Positions 20,687 through 30,642 of a DNA stretch of 64,000 bases are shown here, one piece after another (position 1 is the first letter of the stretch; each line of letters opens with the position of its first letter). Where the stretch lies: assembly GCF_001294455.1 (NCBI RefSeq), contig NZ_LIKT01000003.1, positions 202,585-266,584 on the forward strand. Direction: 5' to 3'. The notes beneath the pieces were generated by a model. The model saw nothing but the letters and a program-made list of their open reading frames with translations, made no database searches and was not told where the DNA came from. Made by a program: the position numbers and the translations under genes. The stretch comes from Phaeobacter sp. 11ANDIMAR09 (GTDB lineage Bacteria > Pseudomonadota > Alphaproteobacteria > Rhodobacterales > Rhodobacteraceae).

Positions 20687-21907
20687 CTATTCCTCGCCTT
20701 TGAGGAAGGCCGAAGCCTCTTGGGTCTGCGCGGCTTCCGGCGCCTGACGGCCCCGGCCACGCGGCACCGCAAAAGCCTTGACCATGAGGTCTATATCCTT
20801 GCGCAGCTCTGCGAGGCTTTCCTGGCGGCCCGCAGAAATCTCTTCGAGAATGCGCAGCATTTGCACATCGATCGAACGCAGCCGCATCCGGCTTTCGGCA
20901 TCCATGCCGACATCCCCCTGGGCCCGCATGATCTCCGTCAGGGCTTCCTGGCCCACCGCAACCCGGTCCAGCGCCCCCGCGATGCTTGCGGCCTGATCCT
21001 GGCGCGCGTTCATATCATTGATCGCATCAACCAATTGCGCCAGCTTGTTGTCAACCTCGGCGCGGCTGGCGGCATTCTGCGCAAACATCGCCTGCAGCGC
21101 ATCCATCTGTTCCGCCATAGTATCCAGCACCTCGGAGACAACCCCAGTATCGCCAGTACCGCTGCCCTCTTCACCAGAGGAAAAGCTCACCCGCGTAAAA
21201 GAGGACAGCCACTCCTCCAATTCGCGGTAGAACCGGTTTTGACCATGGCCGGCAAAGAGCTCCAACAGGCCCACGATCAAGGATCCCGCCAGGCCCAGTA
21301 GCGAAGAGGCAAAGGCCACGCCCATGCCGCCCAACTGCGCCTCTAGCCCGGTCATCAGACGGTTAAATACCGCAATACTTTCTTCGCCCTCCTGTGGGGC
21401 AAGACTGCGGATGGTGTCCACCACTGCAGGAACCGTTGTTGCCAGGCCGTAAAAGGTCCCCAGCAACCCTAGGAAAATCAACAGGTTGACGATATATCGG
21501 GTGATTTCGCGCTCTTCGTCCACCCGCTGCGCTACGGAATCCAGGATCGAGCGTGTCGAGGAAGATCCTAATTGCATCCGCGCCGCCCGCGAGCGCAGCA
21601 GGGCCGCCAGAGGTGCCAGCAGCGAGGGCGCGCGTTTCTCACCCCGGCTGCCGCCGGAGGCAAAGCTTTCAATCCAGCGGACCGAAACGATCAGCTGAAA
21701 GACCTGCCAGAAACAGGACAGAACGCCGATGACAAAGACAATGACGATAAAGCCGTTGAGCCAGGGATTGGCCTGAAACACCGGTAGCACTTTGGGCAGG
21801 GCCACAAAGATGCCAAAACCGGCAAGTCCAAGCGCGATCAGCATCAGAATGATTTGCCGGACCGGTTGCGAAAACTGCGGCCGCGTCTTGCGGTCTGTAT
21901 GGGCCAT
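20687..21907 (-). CDS. MotA/TolQ/ExbB-family proton channel protein
   Basis: A 406-residue inner-membrane protein. Two helices near residues 15-60, then a large cytoplasmic loop, then the conserved MotA/TolQ/ExbB helices around 140-230 (NLLIFLGLLGTFYGLA and GVAFASSLLGLAGSLIVGLL). The C-terminal third is helical and probably pairs with its partner or forms a cytoplasmic coil (DAINDMNARQDQAASIAGAL). First gene of a two-gene operon with the OmpA-like stalk protein; together they resemble a stator unit of unknown output. Confidence 0.88.
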   Translation of the reverse strand: MAHTDRKTRPQFSQPVRQIILMLIALGLAGFGIFVALPKVLPVFQANPWLNGFIVIVFVIGVLSCFWQVFQLIVSVRWIESFASGGSRGEKRAPSLLAPLAALLRSRAARMQLGSSSTRSILDSVAQRVDEEREITRYIVNLLIFLGLLGTFYGLATTVPAVVDTIRSLAPQEGEESIAVFNRLMTGLEAQLGGMGVAFASSLLGLAGSLIVGLLELFAGHGQNRFYRELEEWLSSFTRVSFSSGEEGSGTGDTGVVSEVLDTMAEQMDALQAMFAQNAASRAEVDNKLAQLVDAINDMNARQDQAASIAGALDRVAVGQEALTEIMRAQGDVGMDAESRMRLRSIDVQMLRILEEISAGRQESLAELRKDIDLMVKAFAVPRGRGRQAPEAAQTQEASAFLKGEE

Positions 21908-21983
21908 GCTCGGTGCAATCCTGTCAGTTCTTTGACTAATTTAACCCGGAGCTTAAAGGCAAAGAGACAAAAGCACCAAGGCT

Positions 21984-22514
21984 TTATCCGGTAATTTGTC
22001 GCACGCGACGCATCAACCACTCCAGTTCGGCGTCCCCCAGTCCAATCTCGCTCAGATGTTCGGCCGTATTGTAGAGATATTCGGTATTGGGGCCGCGCCC
22101 CCCCACCGCCGTGGCGATGATCTGCGCCTGTTTTTCCAGTGCCATGCCACCGCAATATTGCGCGTGATGCGGATCAATCACATAGGTCACCGCCTGAACC
22201 GCCGCGCCGGAATGCAGATCCACCATGAGATCGCGCTCTAGATAGGCGGAGGAGACCAGTTCCCGTTCACGCAGATAGGCCAGGGTCTCCTCTTCGGCGC
22301 CTGAAGTCACCGCCAGGGCAAGACCCTGACACTGCGATCCGGCAACCTCATCAAGCGCCAGGACAAGCCCAGGGGCTTCGGTGGTGCCGCGATGATGAAT
22401 TGAGGTCATACAGAAGGAGCGCGCATAGCCCTGCAGGGTCGCCACCTCGCTGCGCGCCACCGGGAACCCAGGGTTCCACAACAGCGATCCATATCCGAAA
22501 ACCCACATTGTCAT
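21984..22514 (-). CDS. ChaC-like gamma-glutamylcyclotransferase
   Basis: A 176-residue protein of the ChaC family, which cleaves glutathione to 5-oxoproline and Cys-Gly. The substrate loop is at the N-terminus (VFGYGSLLWNPGF), and the catalytic-type Glu lies in the YLRERELVSSAYLERDL segment. It is shorter than E. coli ChaC but within the family range. Divergent from the DUF2125 gene with about 70 bp between starts. Confidence 0.85.
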   Translation of the reverse strand: MTMWVFGYGSLLWNPGFPVARSEVATLQGYARSFCMTSIHHRGTTEAPGLVLALDEVAGSQCQGLALAVTSGAEEETLAYLRERELVSSAYLERDLMVDLHSGAAVQAVTYVIDPHHAQYCGGMALEKQAQIIATAVGGRGPNTEYLYNTAEHLSEIGLGDAELEWLMRRVRQITG

Positions 22515-22585
22515 GATCTATGGCCCTTTTTATCCGCCGCCTATAAACAGCAAAATGCGGGCTAGAAAAAGAGGATCTTTGCAGA

Positions 22586-23587
22586 ATGCGACTGCTGAAA
22601 TGGCTTAGCCTTGGCGCGGCTGTCTGGATTGCCTATTGGGGGCTGGCCGCCTGGGGGCTGCGCAGCGGCTTTGAAACCTGGTTTAGCGAACAGCAACGCC
22701 AGGGCTGGCAGGTCTCTTATGGGGCTCTGAACACCCGGGGCTTTCCCGCACGCCATGTGACGCAGATTGACCAGCCACTATTGGCAGATCCCGGAACCGG
22801 CCTCGCCTGGAGCGCGGATTGGGTCAGTTTTGATAGCCCCGCCCTCTGGCCCGGCAGCCAGAAACTGCAATTTCCGGACACGGCTCAGCGGATTTCATTT
22901 TTTGATCAGACCCGCACCGTGACCGCCCAGGAGCTGCAGGCAGACCTGCACCTCTCTCCGGGTCTTGCCCTGGAGGTGGAGCAACTGTCACTGACCAGTA
23001 AGGCCTGGCAGATTAGCGACAGCGGTGGGGCGCTGTGGCAGGCCAAAGATCTGACTTTGGAACTGCGACAGCAAATCCAGCCCGAAGAATACCATCTGAG
23101 CGCGGAAGCCCGTCAGTTTTCCCCGCGCGGCCTGTTGCGCAGCGGTTTTGGCCTGTCCGTCGAGGACATGCCCGCGCAGTTTGACACCCTGCGCCTGCAG
23201 GCTGATCTGGCCTTTGACACCCCCTGGGACCGACGCGCGATCGAATTGCGACGCCCTCAGATCCGGGAGATCACACTGGACCTCGCCGAAGCTCAGTGGG
23301 GAGACATGCGGTTTCAGGCCGCAGGGGCGCTGGAGGTTGACGAAAAAGGGCGGCTCAGTGGAGCGTTGACCGTGCGGGCGGAAAACTGGCGCGCCATTTT
23401 GGATATGGGGGAGCGGTTGAGCCTGTTGCCGCCAAGCAGCCGCAGCACGGTGGAAAAGATCCTAAACCTGTTTTCCACCGGATCCGGCAGCGACGCAAAA
23501 ATCGACACGACCCTGCGCTTCCAAGATGGGCAGATGTGGGCCGGTCCGCTGCCGATTGGCAAAGCTCCGACACTCGTGCTGCGATAG
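22586..23587 (+). CDS. DUF2125-domain protein
   Basis: A 333-residue protein with an N-terminal membrane anchor or signal (LKWLSLGAAVWIAYWGLAAW) followed by a periplasmic beta-rich domain. The N-terminal stretch FSEQQRQGWQVSYGALNTRGFPAR is typical of DUF2125 proteins of alphaproteobacteria. No function is established; the layered beta repeats resemble lipid-transport AsmA-like domains, which is only an inference. Confidence 0.8.
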   Translation: MRLLKWLSLGAAVWIAYWGLAAWGLRSGFETWFSEQQRQGWQVSYGALNTRGFPARHVTQIDQPLLADPGTGLAWSADWVSFDSPALWPGSQKLQFPDTAQRISFFDQTRTVTAQELQADLHLSPGLALEVEQLSLTSKAWQISDSGGALWQAKDLTLELRQQIQPEEYHLSAEARQFSPRGLLRSGFGLSVEDMPAQFDTLRLQADLAFDTPWDRRAIELRRPQIREITLDLAEAQWGDMRFQAAGALEVDEKGRLSGALTVRAENWRAILDMGERLSLLPPSSRSTVEKILNLFSTGSGSDAKIDTTLRFQDGQMWAGPLPIGKAPTLVLR

Positions 23588-23695
23588 GCCACGAGCGTTT
23601 CCCTCCACTCCAGGCCAAACCATCGCTAACAAAAAAGGGGGGGCTCCCGCCTGATCTGGGACTTTCCACAGGAAAGCCCGCCTCAGTTGGGCCCG

Positions 23696-23716
23696 GCGCC
23701 GCGCCAGGCGCGGCGC
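23696..23716. terminator. Strong palindromic GC hairpin between convergent genes
   Basis: Ten-base arms GCGCCGCGCC/GGCGCGGCGC around a single A form a near-perfect palindrome between the DUF2125 gene and the convergent extensin gene. No T-run follows on either strand, so it may be an intrinsic stop or a processing barrier. Confidence 0.5.
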
Positions 23717-23792
23717 GGTCACGTTTCGTTGCCAAGGTGTCACAAGACAGGAAGTGCAGCGCCTCCGCTGGCACCCTGCGCTGGCCGCCCAC

Positions 23793-24710
23793 CTAACGGC
23801 AATAGGCACCGCCGCGATGCCGCGCCACGTCCAGATGAAAATGATCGCGGTGATACCGGTCCGCCTCAGGTCCCAACACGGTTCCAAAGGGCCCACAGGC
23901 GGCTTTCCAGATCCGCCTCATGGATTTGCGGGTCTCGCGGGCAGTCCAGCCCTGAAGCACTGTTACCAAGGTGCCGTCCTCCAGCTTGAAGCCCGCGATA
24001 TCAATCGCCTTGCCACGGCCATGTTCCGAGATCCGGGCCCCAGGGCGGTTGTTGCGGGTGCGGCAGGCGTAATGCGCCGCGACCCGCAGACTGACGACTT
24101 TGTTACGCCGCCCAAAGGCCGTCTCCACGTCCTTGGAAACCCAGCGTTTCAAGGCCTTTGCCATTTCGCAAGTCATTATCGAGCCCTGGCTGAGCGTGAC
24201 CCCAGCGACGGAGGTCACCCGCACTGCATCTTTGGCGCCGCAGCCAGGTATTTCAGCCGCCACCGCCCCAATGGGTTTTCCCTGGATTTCGATATCACCG
24301 CAGACCGCGCCCCGGCGCAGCATGCGGCGCTTGAACAGGGCCTGTTCGACAATTGCCTCCGGTCGGACCAAGGGCACCAAGGACTGATCAATCCTGTTAG
24401 GGGCAAGCCCTGCGGGCAGAGCCGCCGCGGCCAGAACCTGCTCTGACACGGGACGCCCCACAGGACGCACCCTCGCGCCCACGACCCTGCCTGCGGATTC
24501 GAGATCAGCCAGCGCTGCAACAGTAGACTGCGGGCGTGAGGCCTGCGGGGCCTCCATCGCCACAGGACGCAGCGAGGGGCGCAGCGAGACCTCGGGCGCC
24601 TGAGAGGCCTGTGCCACGGGAAGACCCATCCCAAGTGCAACGGCGACAAGCCAGGGCGCCCCCCCGGTTGGGCTGAGATGCAGAAATCTGCCTGCCCTGC
24701 GCCCGTTCAC
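23793..24710 (-). CDS. Extensin-like family protein
   Basis: A 305-residue protein with a hydrophobic N-terminal segment (WLVAVALGMGLPVAQAS) that could be a signal peptide. The C-terminal extensin-like domain runs from about residue 130 and holds CGDIEI, CAAKD-like and TCEMA cysteines and the core RISEHGRGKAIDIAGF, similar in layout to LAS/VanY-type peptidase folds. The name comes from a plant resemblance; the bacterial role is probably cell wall. The GTG start overlaps the tyrA-like stop by 4 bp (GTGA), so the gene is coupled to hisC-tyrA. Confidence 0.82.
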   Translation of the reverse strand: MNGRRAGRFLHLSPTGGAPWLVAVALGMGLPVAQASQAPEVSLRPSLRPVAMEAPQASRPQSTVAALADLESAGRVVGARVRPVGRPVSEQVLAAAALPAGLAPNRIDQSLVPLVRPEAIVEQALFKRRMLRRGAVCGDIEIQGKPIGAVAAEIPGCGAKDAVRVTSVAGVTLSQGSIMTCEMAKALKRWVSKDVETAFGRRNKVVSLRVAAHYACRTRNNRPGARISEHGRGKAIDIAGFKLEDGTLVTVLQGWTARETRKSMRRIWKAACGPFGTVLGPEADRYHRDHFHLDVARHRGGAYCR

Positions 24711-25642
24711 GATTTATCACTCCGGCCCAATTCACCCCGACCGAAGTTGGGCGCAGATGTATCCTGCCCAGCCTCGATAATGCCGCGCCGAATGGCCCGC
24801 GTATGGGTGAAATAATCATGCAGATGCTCGCCATCGCCAGTCCGGATAGCCCGCTGCAGCGCAAAAAGCTCCTCGGTGAAGCGTCCAAGAATTTCCAGCG
24901 TTGCCTCCTTGTTGGTCAAAAAGACATCACGCCACATGGTGGGGTCCGAGGCGGCAATCCGGGTGAAATCGCGAAAACCCGCCGCCGAGTATTTGATCAC
25001 TTCGCTGTCGGTCACCCGGCGCAGGTCATCCGCGACCCCAACCATGGTATAGGCGATCAGATGCGGCGCATGGCTGGTCACCGCCAGCACCAGATCGTGG
25101 TGATCCGCATCCATCTCATCCACATTGGCGCCCATGCCCTCCCAGAGGCCACGCAGCTGGTCAACCGCCGCCCGATCACTACCCGCCACCGGCACCAGCA
25201 GGCTCCAACGGTTGTCAAACAATTCGGCAAAGCCCGCCTCGGGGCCGGAATGCTCGGTGCCCGCCAGAGGGTGGGCCGGGACAAAATGAACGCCCTCGGG
25301 AATATACGGCCCAACCGCTTCAATCACATGCGCCTTGACCGAGCCCACATCCGAGACCGTAGCTCCGGGTTTCAGGGCCGGGCCGATTTCGCGCATCACC
25401 GCTTCCATAGCCCCAACGGGCACGCAAAGGACCACCAGATCGGCTCCCTCAACAGCCTCAGTCGCGGTGTCGCAGACCCGGTCGCACAGGCCGATGCGGC
25501 GCGCGGTCTCGCGGGTCTCATTGCTACGGGCATAGCCGGTGACCTCTCCGGCCAATCCGGCACGTTTCATCGCCCAGAACATTGACGACGCTATCAGCCC
25601 CAGGCCAATCAGGGCGACGCGGTTATAGATGACATTGCTCAT
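24707..25642 (-). CDS. Prephenate / arogenate dehydrogenase
   Basis: It oxidatively decarboxylates prephenate (or arogenate) to give the tyrosine precursor. The 311-residue protein starts with the Rossmann motif [13 protein letters not shown], and contains [12 protein letters not shown] and [14 protein letters not shown], the substrate-site signature of TyrA enzymes. The ATG at 25642 overlaps the hisC stop by 4 bp, whereas a longer reading to 25696 lies inside hisC, so I prefer the coupled start. Which cyclohexadienyl substrate is used cannot be read here. Confidence 0.93.
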   Translation of the reverse strand: MSNVIYNRVALIGLGLIASSMFWAMKRAGLAGEVTGYARSNETRETARRIGLCDRVCDTATEAVEGADLVVLCVPVGAMEAVMREIGPALKPGATVSDVGSVKAHVIEAVGPYIPEGVHFVPAHPLAGTEHSGPEAGFAELFDNRWSLLVPVAGSDRAAVDQLRGLWEGMGANVDEMDADHHDLVLAVTSHAPHLIAYTMVGVADDLRRVTDSEVIKYSAAGFRDFTRIAASDPTMWRDVFLTNKEATLEILGRFTEELFALQRAIRTGDGEHLHDYFTHTRAIRRGIIEAGQDTSAPNFGRGELGRSDKS

Positions 25643-26730
25643 GTGGCAGCCTGCTGTGACTTGAACTCTGAGATGGCAGCGATCAGAAGACGACAAGCCG
25701 CTTCATCGCCAATTGTGATCCGCAAGGCGGTGGGCAGGTTATAGCCAGCAACCCGGCGCACAATCAGGCCCTGACTCTGCAAATAGATATCGCAGGCCTC
25801 GGCCTCGGCCTGGGAGGCAAAACGCGCCAGAATGAAATTGGTGCAGGAAGTATCCGAGGCCACGCCCAGCTCCGCCAACGCTGCGGCCAGCCAGCTGCGC
25901 CATTTGGCGTTCTCTGCGCGGCAATGATCGATATAGGAGCGGTCCCGCACAGCGGCCTCGGCCCCGGCCAGCGCCGTGGCGGAGACGTTGAAGGGCCCCC
26001 GCACACGGTTCAACACATCGACGATTTCCGCCGGGCCATAGCCCCAGCCGATCCGGGCTCCGCCTAGCCCGTAGATCTTGGAGAAGGTCCGGGTCATAAA
26101 AACATTGCTACGCGCATTGACGAGGGAGGCCCCCGCATCAAAGCCTTCGACATATTCCGCATAGGCCCCATCCAATACCAAAAGCGCCCCGGCAGGCAGG
26201 CCATCTGCCAGACGCGCCACTTCGGCGGCGGAAATCATCGTGCCGGTGGGGTTGTTGGGATTGGCGATGAACACCAGTTTGGTGCGCTCGGTGCAGCCCG
26301 CCAGCAGGGCGTCCACATCGGTGACCCGCTCGCGCTCGCGCACTTCCACCGGGGTGGCACCTGCCGCAAGCGCACTGATGCGATACATGGCAAAGCCGTG
26401 CTCGGTATAGAGCACCTCATCCCCCGGACCAGCAAAGCACTGGCACAAGAAGGCAATGATCTCGTCGCTGCCAGCGCCGCAGATGATCTGTTCAGGGTTC
26501 AGCCCCTCAACCTCGCCAATTGCCGCGCGCAGAGCCAGATGATCCGAGCTGGGATAGCGATGCATATTCGCCGCCGCCTCTTGCATGGCTGCAATTGCAA
26601 GCGGGCTTGGCCCAAGTGGATTTTCATTGGAGGAGAGCTTGACTGTGTTGCTCACCCCCGCCACATGGGCCGCGCCGGCCTGATAGAGAGCGATATCCAT
26701 AATACCGGGCTGCGGCGTGATCTGGGTCAT
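25639..26730 (-). CDS. hisC: Histidinol-phosphate aminotransferase
   Basis: A PLP aminotransferase for histidine synthesis; many HisC enzymes also transaminate aromatic keto acids, which fits its coupling to the tyrA-like gene. The 363-residue protein has [13 protein letters not shown] at the N-terminus, the NPNNPTG motif, and the PLP lysine in [17 protein letters not shown]. The start at 26730 gives the usual [11 protein letters not shown]-terminus; the in-frame extension to 26772 is not conserved-looking. Confidence 0.94.
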   Translation of the reverse strand: MTQITPQPGIMDIALYQAGAAHVAGVSNTVKLSSNENPLGPSPLAIAAMQEAAANMHRYPSSDHLALRAAIGEVEGLNPEQIICGAGSDEIIAFLCQCFAGPGDEVLYTEHGFAMYRISALAAGATPVEVRERERVTDVDALLAGCTERTKLVFIANPNNPTGTMISAAEVARLADGLPAGALLVLDGAYAEYVEGFDAGASLVNARSNVFMTRTFSKIYGLGGARIGWGYGPAEIVDVLNRVRGPFNVSATALAGAEAAVRDRSYIDHCRAENAKWRSWLAAALAELGVASDTSCTNFILARFASQAEAEACDIYLQSQGLIVRRVAGYNLPTALRITIGDEAACRLLIAAISEFKSQQAAT

Positions 26731-26885
26731 ACTTCGGGCTCCTTGGTTCCCCCTCGTAATAACGAGGCCCAAGCCAATGGGAAAGCGGCAAGATTACTGC
26801 GCCTGCGCAATTGCCACAGGAACGGGCGGCAGGGGTCGAAAATGCAAAATCACCCCGCCTGAACCAGGTTGCCAGCCCAGTGTGC

Positions 26886-28535
26886 TCACTTGGCCTTTTG
26901 CAATTTCTTCAGTTTGGCCTCGGCCTTTTTCTCCACCATAGCGGTAAGATCTTTGCGCAGTTTGGCATCCTTGCGCATGGCTTCCTCCATGGTCTTTTGC
27001 AAAACCTTGACAGACTGCGAGCCATCAGAGCCTTCCAGAGCCTTATTGGCAAAGGCCACAAAGACCTTGTCTTGCAAAGCCCCGGCCACCTCCGCATAGA
27101 TCGCGGGGCCGTGCTTTTTGGCAAACTCTTCCACCGCATCGGCGCCGTATTTCTTGATCAGATCCCCCTTCCAAACCGGATCCATCACCCGTGGGATCAG
27201 TTTTTGCGCCAGAAAGCTCTGCGAATTGGCCAGGTAGCTGGAACCAAAACCAGACACCGCCTTCATCGGCCCAGAAGCCATAATCCCCCCGGAAAGCACC
27301 TTGACCACCGCATCTGTAAATTCTTTCTGGTTCGGTGCGCGTCCCTTTTCCACCAAAGGCTTGAACAGCATGATCGCCTCTTTGGCGGCATTTTTGACCA
27401 TTTCGGCACCGACACCGGTGGTAAAGACCTTCTCCATAAACAAAGTCAGCGACTTTTGTGAAAAGGTTTGAAACATCTTTGAGGGCAGTTGGGCCGCCAC
27501 CTTGGTGGCAATGCCTTTCAGAAAGGTGCCGCTCAGCTTACCACCCGCAGCCCCTGCGGCCCCGGCAAACATCGTGTCCAGCGCAACCTTCTTGGCCGCC
27601 CCTTCCCAGGTGACCTTGTTGCCCGCCAGATATTCCCCAAACTGCCCGGCGCTGGATTTCATCGCCTCGGTGCCCGCCGCCGCAATCGCATGGGCTTTGA
27701 CAGGGTTCATGCCCTTGGTCGCAACCAGGCGCGCGGTCGCATAGACTTCGATCACCGTAAAGGAGGTCTCGCGCACAATTTCCAGGGTAAAGACCGCTTT
27801 GCTCGCGGTGCCAATGCGCGCCTTGATAAATTTATCAAAGGCCTTTTGCCCAGTGTTGTAGACCCGCGTTGCCTTGGCATCCTGCTTTTGCACCTTGGCC
27901 CAATCCGGTTTGGAACGGCTCACCAGGGCTTTCAGGCTGCTGGCCTCAGAGCGTGCGTTCAGGATGGGTGTCCAGGGTGGGTCGGTGTTTTCGTTCAGCG
28001 TCGACATGGTGAATTCGGCAATCGCCATCATCATGCCGTCTTCAGCCTGACGGGTTTTTTCCACGTCATTGCAGAAATCCACCCAACACTCCGCCTGGCC
28101 CAGCATCATATTGGCCTTGGACAGGATCTCATGTTTGAGCGCCTTTTCTCCCGCCTCGAACTCGCGCATCTCGACCTGCTTGGTCTTGCCCTCTTCCTTG
28201 ACCTCATAGACCGAGATCTTTTGATCATTTGCGATCATCGCCTGCAACTTGGCCAAGCCCGCCTTCCAGGTGCGCATGCCAGGGTCGACGATGCCATCGG
28301 GCTTCTTGAACCCGAGGGCATTTTTTTGAAAACTGCGGATATCCTTGATCAAGCCCGCATCGCATTTTTGCGAGATGGCGATTTTGCCAAAGCCATTGGC
28401 CTTCAGCATCAAGCGCACCAGCTCCACATCAGCGCCTGCGTTTTTGACCGGTTTGAACTTTCCTTCACCAGACTTGGCATCTGGTTTGGTAATACGGTTT
28501 TTATCCCCCACAGGGGCCGACAAATTAAGTGCCAT
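26886..28535 (-). CDS. Large orphan protein with peptidoglycan-binding-like N-terminus
   Basis: A 549-residue, Lys- and Ala-rich protein without a signal peptide. Residues about 35-100 (VELVRLMLKANGF ... FQKNALGFKKPDGIVDPGM) resemble the peptidoglycan-binding fold in which a helical repeat ends in 'xxGxVDPxT'. Residues about 270-400 hold Gly/Ala-rich helices (FAGAAGAAGGKLSG) that could insert in membranes, and the tail is very basic. Such a plan is seen in secreted effectors and phage-like structural proteins, but no secretion genes or immunity gene are adjacent. I do not know the function. Confidence 0.65.
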   Translation of the reverse strand: MALNLSAPVGDKNRITKPDAKSGEGKFKPVKNAGADVELVRLMLKANGFGKIAISQKCDAGLIKDIRSFQKNALGFKKPDGIVDPGMRTWKAGLAKLQAMIANDQKISVYEVKEEGKTKQVEMREFEAGEKALKHEILSKANMMLGQAECWVDFCNDVEKTRQAEDGMMMAIAEFTMSTLNENTDPPWTPILNARSEASSLKALVSRSKPDWAKVQKQDAKATRVYNTGQKAFDKFIKARIGTASKAVFTLEIVRETSFTVIEVYATARLVATKGMNPVKAHAIAAAGTEAMKSSAGQFGEYLAGNKVTWEGAAKKVALDTMFAGAAGAAGGKLSGTFLKGIATKVAAQLPSKMFQTFSQKSLTLFMEKVFTTGVGAEMVKNAAKEAIMLFKPLVEKGRAPNQKEFTDAVVKVLSGGIMASGPMKAVSGFGSSYLANSQSFLAQKLIPRVMDPVWKGDLIKKYGADAVEEFAKKHGPAIYAEVAGALQDKVFVAFANKALEGSDGSQSVKVLQKTMEEAMRKDAKLRKDLTAMVEKKAEAKLKKLQKAK

Positions 28536-28626
28536 AACAGGGCTCCGAGTAAAAAAATAAACAACTCAGTCAGCCTGCCACAGGATTTTTAATCTGTCAT
28601 GGGGGTTTCGCCTTTGGTTTTCCCCG

Positions 28627-30051
28627 TCATGCGGCGCGGGGTTGAAAGCGCGCAGTTTTGGGATCTGCCAGATAGCTTTGGGCCAGATCTTCGGCGCGCA
28701 GGGTCAGCTCGTTCACGCTGTCGATGATGTATTGCACCGTCTCATCCTCCATCAGGTAGGAGAAGTTGAGCCTGACCCAGCCAGGTTTCTGCAACTCCAG
28801 GCCAGACTGCAACTCTGCAAACAGAGCGTCAGACTCGGCGCGTTCAATATCCAGCAAACGGTGCGCATAGGGGCCGGCACAGGCGCAGCCGCCGCGAGCC
28901 TGAATGCCGTAATAGTCGCTCAGCATGCGGGTAAAGAGCTGTTGATGCACAGCCTCCCCCGAAACACCTTTGACCGTGAAGGAGAAAATCGGCAAGCGAT
29001 GTGCGGTCTCATGCCCCAGCACGGTGAGCTGCGGATTGTCCGCCCAGCCCGCGCGCGCCATACTGGCAAACCGAGCCTCCTTGGTGGCGATTTCGACCTC
29101 ACCCACGGCTTCTTTTACCAAAAAGGACAGCGCGGCGCGGATGTCCCCAATTACATTCGGGGTTCCCGCTTCTTCGCGGGCAGCCAGATCTTCGCTGTAT
29201 TCATGCCCCCAGGGCGAGACAAAGCTGACAGTCCCGCCCCCCGGCCAAGAAGGGCAGCGCCGCTGCACCACTGATGTGTTCACCAGCAATACCCCGGACG
29301 CCCCAGGCCCGCCGGGGAATTTATGCGGCGAGACGACAACGGCATCCTTATGGGCGCCATGTTCCCCTGCCATCGAAATCGGCAGATAGGGACCGCCGCC
29401 CGCATAATCAAAGATCACCAGCCCGCCAGCGGCATGCATCATGCGACTGATCGGATCGGGATCGGTGACAATCCCTGTCACGTTTGAGGCCGCCGAGAAA
29501 CTGCCAATAATCAAATCGCAGCTGGCGTGGTCGTGCAGCGCGCGCTGCAAAGCCGCCAGATCAACACCCCCCTCAGCCGCTTCCGGGATCTCGACCACCT
29601 TGGCCTTGCTCTCCCGCCAGGGCAGAATGTTGGAGTGATGCTCGTAGGGGCCGATAAAGATCACCGGATTGAAGGCCTCATTCACCCCAAACAGGCTGAC
29701 CAACCGATTGAGCCCAGCCGTGGCGCCCGATCCGGCAAAGATCACCGCATCCTCTGACCCACATTGGGTCACCCGTGCGATCTCAGCCCGCGCAGCGCGG
29801 CGCAACCGGGTGACATAAGAACCGCAATAGGACGCCTCGGTGTGAGAATTTGCGTAGAAGGGCAAAACCTGGTTGCTGATAAAGTCTTCGACCTGACGCA
29901 GGGCCCGACCCGAAGCCACATAATCGGCATAGACCAGTGCTACATCGCCACCCGGTCCTGGGATCATGACTCCATCACCAATGACGCCGCGCGCCAAACT
30001 GCCATCAGTTGCGGCTAGGGCCAGGTCTTTTTTGAAGGTTTCTAGGGGCAT
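28627..30051 (-). CDS. Class V aminotransferase-fold PLP enzyme (NifS/selenocysteine-lyase-like)
   Basis: A 474-residue fold-type I PLP enzyme. The PLP lysine is in VVSPHKFPGGPG near residue 240. The upstream segments VYADYVASGRALRQVEDF and FAGSGATAGLNRLVSLFG match class V enzymes, and a late Cys is in GGCACAGPYAHRLL. ATG 30051 has TTGGAGAC upstream and is better than the GTG at 30078. It is divergent from an Lrp gene, so it may be Lrp-controlled. Substrate unknown. Confidence 0.85.
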   Translation of the reverse strand: MPLETFKKDLALAATDGSLARGVIGDGVMIPGPGGDVALVYADYVASGRALRQVEDFISNQVLPFYANSHTEASYCGSYVTRLRRAARAEIARVTQCGSEDAVIFAGSGATAGLNRLVSLFGVNEAFNPVIFIGPYEHHSNILPWRESKAKVVEIPEAAEGGVDLAALQRALHDHASCDLIIGSFSAASNVTGIVTDPDPISRMMHAAGGLVIFDYAGGGPYLPISMAGEHGAHKDAVVVSPHKFPGGPGASGVLLVNTSVVQRRCPSWPGGGTVSFVSPWGHEYSEDLAAREEAGTPNVIGDIRAALSFLVKEAVGEVEIATKEARFASMARAGWADNPQLTVLGHETAHRLPIFSFTVKGVSGEAVHQQLFTRMLSDYYGIQARGGCACAGPYAHRLLDIERAESDALFAELQSGLELQKPGWVRLNFSYLMEDETVQYIIDSVNELTLRAEDLAQSYLADPKTARFQPRAA

Positions 30052-30158
30052 GCGCGCGTCTCCAATTGATCGTTTCACCGATATTCCTATGCCAGATACC
30101 CAAAATCACCCCCAATGACTGATTGATTTCACCTATTCTCGTGTCATATGATCTAACG

Positions 30159-30620
30159 ATGACCAATTCTATAGATCATATTGACCTGAACCTCCTGCGC
30201 GCCCTGCAACGGGATGCCAGCCTCTCTCAACGCGAACTGGCAGATGTGGTGGGCCTCTCGCAGAACGCCTGCTGGCGGCGATTGAAGGCTTTGAATGACA
30301 AGAAGGTCCTGCAAGGTGCCACCATGCGCCTGGACCGCGGCCAGCTGGGGCTGGATCTGGTGGTCTTTGTGATGCTGCGCACACGGCATCATTCAGCGGA
30401 ATGGCTCGACACCTTTCGCCGCCATGTGCTGACCATCCCCGAGGTGGTGGATTTCCACCGAATCGGCGGCGATTACGACTATCAGCTCAAGGTCGTCACC
30501 CAGGATATGGGCAGCTATGACCGGGTCTATCAGCGGCTGATCAGCGGCGTTGAACTGGACAGCGTGACCTCCTATTTCGCGATGGAGACCATCGCCGAGG
30601 CCCGCCCATTGCCCCTGTGA
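30159..30620 (+). CDS. Lrp/AsnC-family transcriptional regulator
   Basis: A 153-residue regulator with an N-terminal winged HTH (ALQRDASLSQRELADVVG, LSQNACWRRLKAL) and a C-terminal RAM effector domain (VVFVMLRTRHHSAEW, GGDYDYQLKVV). Lrp proteins sense amino acids and often control a divergent gene; here that is the class V PLP enzyme about 110 bp away. An upstream in-frame ATG at 30123 would add 12 residues; I chose 30159 because it gives the usual short N-terminus. Confidence 0.9.
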   Translation: MTNSIDHIDLNLLRALQRDASLSQRELADVVGLSQNACWRRLKALNDKKVLQGATMRLDRGQLGLDLVVFVMLRTRHHSAEWLDTFRRHVLTIPEVVDFHRIGGDYDYQLKVVTQDMGSYDRVYQRLISGVELDSVTSYFAMETIAEARPLPL

Positions 30621-30642
30621 CCCACATCAGGACATCCGATTC

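Noticed and set aside
18308..21907. Zorya-like defence stator (zorA/zorB)
   Set aside because: The MotA/OmpA-like pair resembles ZorAB in outline, but no zorC, zorD or zorE-type gene is adjacent, and the long coil is in the OmpA-type partner instead of in the channel subunit.
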